Of a stretch of DNA of 57,554 nucleotides, positions 53,641 through 57,554 are shown piece after piece. Below the pieces are notes generated by a model. The model ran no database searches, was not told the origin of the DNA, and was given only the letters and a program-made list of their open reading frames with translations. Positions within the stretch are counted from its first letter, which is position 1. Each line of letters opens with the position of its first letter. Both the position numbers and the translations under genes were made by a program. The DNA lies in NCBI GenBank assembly GCA_030744625.1, contig JASLQF010000030.1:1-57554 (forward strand), read 5' to 3'. Source of the DNA: Rhodospirillales bacterium. Lineage in GTDB: Bacteria; Pseudomonadota; Alphaproteobacteria; Rhodospirillales; JASLQF01.

Positions 53641-54210
53641 CTACTGAATAAGCATTTCCTTGAACAGAACGTCACTAACCTTGGCGGGAGCCGCCGCCGT
53701 GGCCACCCGCGTCAACAACTCCTGGCGCAGCCGGTACATGCCGGCCGAGCCCTTTAGGTCGTCAATGCGGAGTTCGCGAAGGTAAACCTGAAAATTGTCG
53801 ATTATGCGCGGCATCATGTCCTCGATCGTCGGGACGTCATCCGGATTCCGTAATTCAAGGCTGATACGTATCTTCAAGAATACTGATTTACGGCCTGTCG
53901 TGTTGAGGTTCACCAACAGCTCGGGCAAATCGAAAAAGATGGCCTCTCCCAAATCGACGGGCTGCTCGTCTCCCTCCTCGCCGCCGCCACCGCCAGCCAT
54001 CTCGATGAGAGGATCCAGTAGACCCGTGAAGTAAGCCGCCGCCGCACCACCAATAACAAGCAACAAGGCCACGCCTATGATGATAAGGAGTTTTCCCTTG
54101 CCGCTTTTTCTTGGTGCGCCCTCTTCGTCGTCCTCGTCGTCGGCCCCTTTTTCCTCGCCTTCGGCGTCTTCGGCGTCTTCGGCGTCTTCGTCTTCAGCCA
54201 TCGTCTGCAT
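53641..54210 (-). CDS. fliL: Flagellar basal body-associated protein FliL
   Basis: A 189-aa stator-associated protein with an acidic cytoplasmic lead, one helix (LLIIIGVALLLVIGGAAAAY) and the periplasmic FliL domain (FFDLPELLVNLNTTGRKSVF; RIIDNFQVYLRELRIDDLKG; YRLRQELLTRVATAAAPAKV). The acidic lead is EDAEDAEDAE, a small tandem repeat. ATG 54210 or 54201 are both possible. It is the first gene of the leftward motor operon, ahead of fliM. Confidence 0.92.
   Translation of the reverse strand: MQTMAEDEDAEDAEDAEGEEKGADDEDDEEGAPRKSGKGKLLIIIGVALLLVIGGAAAAYFTGLLDPLIEMAGGGGGEEGDEQPVDLGEAIFFDLPELLVNLNTTGRKSVFLKIRISLELRNPDDVPTIEDMMPRIIDNFQVYLRELRIDDLKGSAGMYRLRQELLTRVATAAAPAKVSDVLFKEMLIQ
54163..54189 (-). 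repeat. 9-base tandem repeat inside fliL
   Basis: Three perfect copies of GGCGTCTTC (plus strand) in a row code for the EDA repeats at the start of FliL, with a partial copy following at 54190-54195. Such repeats can change copy number by slippage and vary the acidic tail length. Confidence 0.6.
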
Positions 54211-54272
54211 CCGAAGTTACATCAGGCCCGCCCGCACGTCGCGGCTTCGCTGAAAAACATAGGGGGCGATGG

Positions 54273-54287
54273 TTAATAAGTAGTTGA
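54273..54287 (-). promoter_or_regulatory. CtrA-like box upstream of fliL
   Basis: On the minus strand TCAA-CTACTTA-TTAAC (54287-54272) has one mismatch to TTAA-N7-TTAAC, with a perfect second half. It lies 62 bases ahead of the fliL ATG. In Caulobacter the fliLM operon is a CtrA target, which supports the call by analogy. Confidence 0.5.
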
Positions 54288-54478
54288 AAAGCAAAACGCC
54301 GCGGCACAGCGCGGACCGTTTCCACCGGCCCCCTCGAACGCCCGTCCAAAATCATATCAAACGACCCTTGCCCACGGCAATAAGTGCCGAGCCGGTGCGT
54401 TTCGATTCTCACCAGAATGACCCTAACCGTTTCTTGGATTTACTTCTCAAGCCATTGTTTTTGCAAATTTTTTTCTAT

Positions 54479-54494
54479 TGGCACGCCAAGTGCA
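54479..54494 (+). promoter_or_regulatory. Sigma-54-type promoter ahead of flgF
   Basis: TGGCAC-GCCAA-GTGCA at 54479-54494 keeps the -24 GG and -12 GC with exact sigma-54 spacing; only one base (G for T) differs from TGGCAC-N5-TTGCA. It lies 54 bases ahead of the flgF ATG. Rod and hook genes of alphaproteobacteria are often sigma-54-dependent. The rest of the 337-base divergent gap (54211-54547) is AT-rich near 54450-54478 and shows nothing else I can name. Confidence 0.55.
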
Positions 54495-54547
54495 TGGAGA
54501 TGCGTGGGATTTGTGGACTTCGAATTTGGGATTGTGGAGCAACAAAA

Positions 54548-55279
54548 ATGGAAAACACCGCATTCGTCGCGCTGTCACGGCAAAATGCCCTGGGGCGCCA
54601 GTTGAGCGTTGTCGCCAACAACATTGCCAATATGAACACCACGGGCTTCAAGGGCGAAAAGATGATGTTTGTCGAGCATCTGGTGCGAAGCCGCGGCGGC
54701 GACAGAATTCTTGGCCCAAAACTGGCCTACGTGCGAGACATCGCGACAATGCGCGATACCACCGAAGGCCCCCTCGTGACGACGGGGAACCCTTTCGATT
54801 TGGCAATCCGCGGCGACGGATATTTCGTCGTCGAAACGGACAAAGGCGACCGATATACCCGCAACGGCAGGTTCCGTCTGGACGACGAGGGTCAATTGGT
54901 GACCAGCAAGGGCGACCCGGTGCTTTCCGATAACGGCAACCCCTTCGTCTTTGGCCCCGGGGATGAGAATGTCACCATCTCCCGCGACGGCACCGTATCC
55001 ACGAAGAACGGCCAGTTGGGAAAAATCCGCGTCGTCAGCTTTGAAAATCAGCAACAGTCGCAAGTAGCTGCCGGCGGCCTACTGTCCTCGCAGGCGCCGG
55101 CAGAGGATGTCGAAAGACCGGACTTGGTTCAGGGAGCCCTCGAAGGGTCGAACGTGCAACCCGTGATCGAGATGGCCGAGATGATCCGGGTCCAGCGCTC
55201 CTACGACAGCGTCAAGAAATTCATCGAACGCGAAGACGATCGCATCAAACGCATGGTCAGGGATCTGGGAGAATCCTGA
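54548..55279 (+). CDS. flgF: Flagellar proximal rod protein FlgF
   Basis: A 243-aa rod protein. The N-terminus contains QLSVVANNIANMNTTGFKGE, the middle has NPFDLAIRGDGYFVVETDKG then RYTRNGRFRLDDEGQLV, and the C-terminus has EMAEMIRVQRSYDSVKKFIE. ATG 54548 has GGAG 8 bases upstream; the frame is open further back without resemblance. It is followed by flgG 69 bases later. A sigma-54-like promoter lies upstream. Confidence 0.94.
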   Translation: MENTAFVALSRQNALGRQLSVVANNIANMNTTGFKGEKMMFVEHLVRSRGGDRILGPKLAYVRDIATMRDTTEGPLVTTGNPFDLAIRGDGYFVVETDKGDRYTRNGRFRLDDEGQLVTSKGDPVLSDNGNPFVFGPGDENVTISRDGTVSTKNGQLGKIRVVSFENQQQSQVAAGGLLSSQAPAEDVERPDLVQGALEGSNVQPVIEMAEMIRVQRSYDSVKKFIEREDDRIKRMVRDLGES

Positions 55280-55348
55280 AAATCTCCCCGCCGCCAATCA
55301 CAGTGAGCTAACGACCACGACGAACGAAGATCAAGAAAGGACGGGAAA

Positions 55349-56134
55349 ATGAGAGCCTTGGACATAGCAGCCACCGGAATGCTGGCTCAGCAACGAAATG
55401 TCGAGGTCATATCCAACAACCTCGCCAATATGAACACCACGTCGTTCAAGCGGAGCCGGACCGAGTTTCACGATCTGCTGTACCAGAACTTGCGTCGCGT
55501 CGGGTCCACTTCGTCCGATGCCGGCACCATCGTGCCGACCGGTGTGCAACTCGGTCTCGGCGTCAAGCTCAACGCGGTCTACCGCATCCACGAGCAAGGC
55601 GATTTGACCGTTACGGACAATCCCTTCGACTTGGCCATCCAAGGCAAGGGGTTTTTCCAGATCCAGCTGCCGACCGGTGAGACGGCATATACGCGGGACG
55701 GTACGTTCCAGTTGAACAATGCCGGCCAGCTTGTCACCCACGACGGCTTTGCCCTGCTGCCAGGCGTCAGCGTCCCCACCAACGCCGTCGATGTCACGAT
55801 CAACGACAGCGGTGAAGTCCTGGTGAAGCTGGAAGGACAGGTAAGCCTGAGCAACGTGGGACAGATCCAGCTCGCCACGTTCCAGAACGAGCCCGGCCTG
55901 GAAGCGATCGGTGACAACCTGCTCATCGAAACGCCGGCATCGGGGTCGCCGACGGTCGGCAATGCCGCGGCGACGGACTTCGGCTCGCTCCTCCAGGGTT
56001 TCCTGGAGACGGCCAACGTCAACGCGGTAGAAGAAATTTCCAATCTGATATCCGCGCAACGCGCCTACGAAATGAACTCCAAGGTCATCGAGACTACCGA
56101 CCAGATGATGGCCACCGTGACCAACGTGCGCTGA
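55349..56134 (+). CDS. flgG: Flagellar distal rod protein FlgG
   Basis: A 261-aa rod protein, starting MRALDIAATGMLAQQRNVEV and then SNNLANMNTTSFKRSRTEFH, the FlgG signature. NPFDLAIQGKGFFQIQLPTG and the C-terminal EEISNLISAQRAYEMNSKVI also match. GGACGGGAAA precedes ATG 55349. Its stop overlaps the flgA frame by 1 base. Length is normal (~260). Confidence 0.96.
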   Translation: MRALDIAATGMLAQQRNVEVISNNLANMNTTSFKRSRTEFHDLLYQNLRRVGSTSSDAGTIVPTGVQLGLGVKLNAVYRIHEQGDLTVTDNPFDLAIQGKGFFQIQLPTGETAYTRDGTFQLNNAGQLVTHDGFALLPGVSVPTNAVDVTINDSGEVLVKLEGQVSLSNVGQIQLATFQNEPGLEAIGDNLLIETPASGSPTVGNAAATDFGSLLQGFLETANVNAVEEISNLISAQRAYEMNSKVIETTDQMMATVTNVR

Positions 56135-56145
56135 TGAGGTGGGTC

Positions 56146-57093
56146 ATGAGAACTAACGCACTCGCATTGGGGCTGGTCGTGGCGCTGTTGGCTGCGACCG
56201 CCCGCGCCGAGCCGACGGTGCTCCGGGAATCCGTTGTTGTTTCCGGCAAATTCGTTCAGCTCGGCGATCTGTTCAACGTCTCGGGCGACAAGGCCAGAAT
56301 ACTCGTGGCCCAAGCGCCCGAGCCCGGCAAGCGGGCGGTATTCGATGCCCGCTGGCTATTCCGGGTGGCGCGGGCGTACGGATTGGAGTGGAGGCCGTTT
56401 AGCGTCCACGACCGCGCCGTGGTCCAGCGCAAGAGCCAGGTCATCACCACCGAGGAGATCGAGGATCACATTCTCGCCGCCCTCATGGACAGGGGCATCG
56501 ACCCCAATATGCACGCCCGGTTGAGCAATCGCATGCTGCGCCTCCACGTCGCGGCGAGCGAAGAGGCGACCCTCGCCGTCGAAAACATAAGCTACGACGA
56601 AAGCACGCGGCGGTTCGCGGTTCACGTATCGGCGCCGGCGAACGATCCTCTGGCCCGGCGCGCGCGCGTCACCGGGCGCCTGCACAAGATGAACGAGGTG
56701 CCGGTTCTGAGACGCCGCGTGTTGGCCGGCGAAATCGTCAAGAAAGAGGACATCAAGTGGATCAACGTGCGGATCGACAAGATTCAACCCAATACCTTGT
56801 TAAACGCCGAGGACCTGATCGGCAAGACACCACGCCGCGGCCTCCGCTCGGGAGTCCCCTTGCGCACCCAGCAAATCCGCCGTCCGTTACTCGTCTCCAA
56901 AGGCGACATGGTGACGATCGTGCTGAAGCGGCCGGGCATGGAACTGTCCGCCAAGGGACGCGCTATCGAGGACGGCAGCGAAGGCGACACCATCCGGGTA
57001 GCCAACAGCCAAAGCGACAACATCGTCGAAACGGTAGTGCTCGGCGCCAATCTGGTCGCCGTCGAAGCGCCAAGCCGCCTGGCCATGAATTAG
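56146..57093 (+). CDS. flgA: Flagellar P-ring assembly chaperone FlgA
   Basis: A 315-aa periplasmic protein with signal peptide MRTNALALGLVVALLAATAR. It helps assemble the P ring. The C-terminal SAF-like and FlgA core includes VLRRRVLAGEIVKKEDIKWI and DLIGKTPRRGLRSGVPLRTQ, with VSKGDMVTIVLKRPGMELSA. ATG 56146 was preferred because GAGGTGGG is just upstream; an in-frame ATG at 56134 overlaps the flgG stop by one base and would add four residues. FlgH follows 10 bases after its stop. Confidence 0.93.
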   Translation: MRTNALALGLVVALLAATARAEPTVLRESVVVSGKFVQLGDLFNVSGDKARILVAQAPEPGKRAVFDARWLFRVARAYGLEWRPFSVHDRAVVQRKSQVITTEEIEDHILAALMDRGIDPNMHARLSNRMLRLHVAASEEATLAVENISYDESTRRFAVHVSAPANDPLARRARVTGRLHKMNEVPVLRRRVLAGEIVKKEDIKWINVRIDKIQPNTLLNAEDLIGKTPRRGLRSGVPLRTQQIRRPLLVSKGDMVTIVLKRPGMELSAKGRAIEDGSEGDTIRVANSQSDNIVETVVLGANLVAVEAPSRLAMN

Positions 57094-57103
57094 GACCATC
57101 ATC

Positions 57104-57554
57104 ATGTACAAAAACATCACAGCCCATGCCCTTCGCTGGGTCGCAGTTGTCCTGATGGCGGCGGCGATCAGCGGATGCGGCAGCACTCTGAGCCGCCTCG
57201 CCGAGGTCAACAACGGCCCCAAGCTGTCGAAGATCAAGAACCCGGTAGCGCGGACTGACTACCGACCCGTGAGCATGCCCATGCCGGCGCCGCAGATCGC
57301 CGAGGACAATCCGAACTCGCTGTGGCGCGCCGGAGCGCGCGCCTTTTTCAAGGACACCCGGGCCAAGGAAGTGGGCGACATCCTGACCGTCAAGCTCGAC
57401 CTCTCTGACAGCGCCACATTGTCGAACCTCACCGAGCGGGAGCGCGACGACAGTGAGGATACGGACGTCACCAACCTGCTCGGTCTGGAGGGTGAGTACG
57501 CCAAGAAACTGCCCCAGGGCATCTCTCCGGCCGCGGTCATAAGCTTCGGGCAAA
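57104..57554 (+). CDS. flgH: Flagellar L-ring protein FlgH (C-terminus cut by window end)
   Basis: A lipoprotein start with lipobox AISGC (Cys25), followed by SLWRAGARAFFKDTRAKEVG and DILTVKLDLSDSATLSNLTE, typical of FlgH, which forms the outer-membrane L ring. ATG 57104 has an AGGA site upstream. 150 residues are visible and the frame is open to the last base. It continues the flgF-flgG-flgA-flgH order seen in alphaproteobacteria. Confidence 0.93.
   Translation, partial: MYKNITAHALRWVAVVLMAAAISGCGSTLSRLAEVNNGPKLSKIKNPVARTDYRPVSMPMPAPQIAEDNPNSLWRAGARAFFKDTRAKEVGDILTVKLDLSDSATLSNLTERERDDSEDTDVTNLLGLEGEYAKKLPQGISPAAVISFGQ

Overview
The window looks like chromosomal DNA from a motile, high-GC alphaproteobacterium, most likely of the Rhodospirillales type. 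The main reasons are a CckA-type hybrid kinase inside a flagellar operon, consensus-like CtrA boxes, a MotE-like protein, a stand-alone FlhB C-terminal domain (FlhX), a split PntA subunit and an acidic N-terminal extension on FliM. Codon use is strongly GC-rich everywhere except one short AT-richer island. No rRNA, tRNA, CRISPR array, transposase or prophage module was recognised.

Left part (1-31 kb) is mostly metabolism and transport. It starts with a truncated gene, then the proton-translocating transhydrogenase operon pntAa-pntAb-pntB. Next come three overlapping EamA-family transporter genes, a hydroxyacid-oxoacid transhydrogenase with a small uncharacterised partner, an ABC1/UbiB-family protein, a PepF-type peptidase, an acyl-CoA synthetase, an MFS transporter, a UDP-glucuronate 4-epimerase-like protein, a fused indolepyruvate ferredoxin oxidoreductase and an AEC-family carrier. 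A glycerate kinase-pyruvate kinase pair, a MeaB GTPase, a detached cheZ, a secreted cyclophilin, a CoxE-like VWA protein with a MoxR ATPase, and alaS follow.

Between alaS and recA (about 31.1-32.7 kb) sits an AT-richer cassette: a BglII/BstYI-family restriction endonuclease translationally coupled to a beta-class DNA methyltransferase. The methyltransferase reading frame carries an apparent single-base frameshift near its start, although a well-placed promoter and a strong ribosome binding site precede the true N-terminus. This is the clearest horizontally acquired element in the window.

After recA come an M28 lipoprotein peptidase and two more EamA genes, separated by a conserved-looking small gene and a degenerate EamA C-terminal fragment.

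The last 20 kb (37.5-57.5 kb) is a flagellar region arranged around two divergent control regions. The first drives flgB-flgC-fliE-fliQ-fliR-flhB-cckA leftward and flhX-(113-aa gene)-fliO-fliP rightward, and holds a full TTAA-N7-TTAAC CtrA box. The second drives fliL-fliM-DUF6468-motE and, further on, cheZ2-motB-like-motB-a 1178-aa AMIN/TPR-like protein leftward, and flgF-flgG-flgA-flgH rightward. It holds a CtrA-like box and a sigma-54 type promoter. CckA is the top kinase of the CtrA pathway, so the kinase gene lies inside an operon that its own output regulator probably controls. The region encodes export gate, rod, motor switch, stator-associated and chemotaxis-termination functions, plus several proteins of unknown role.
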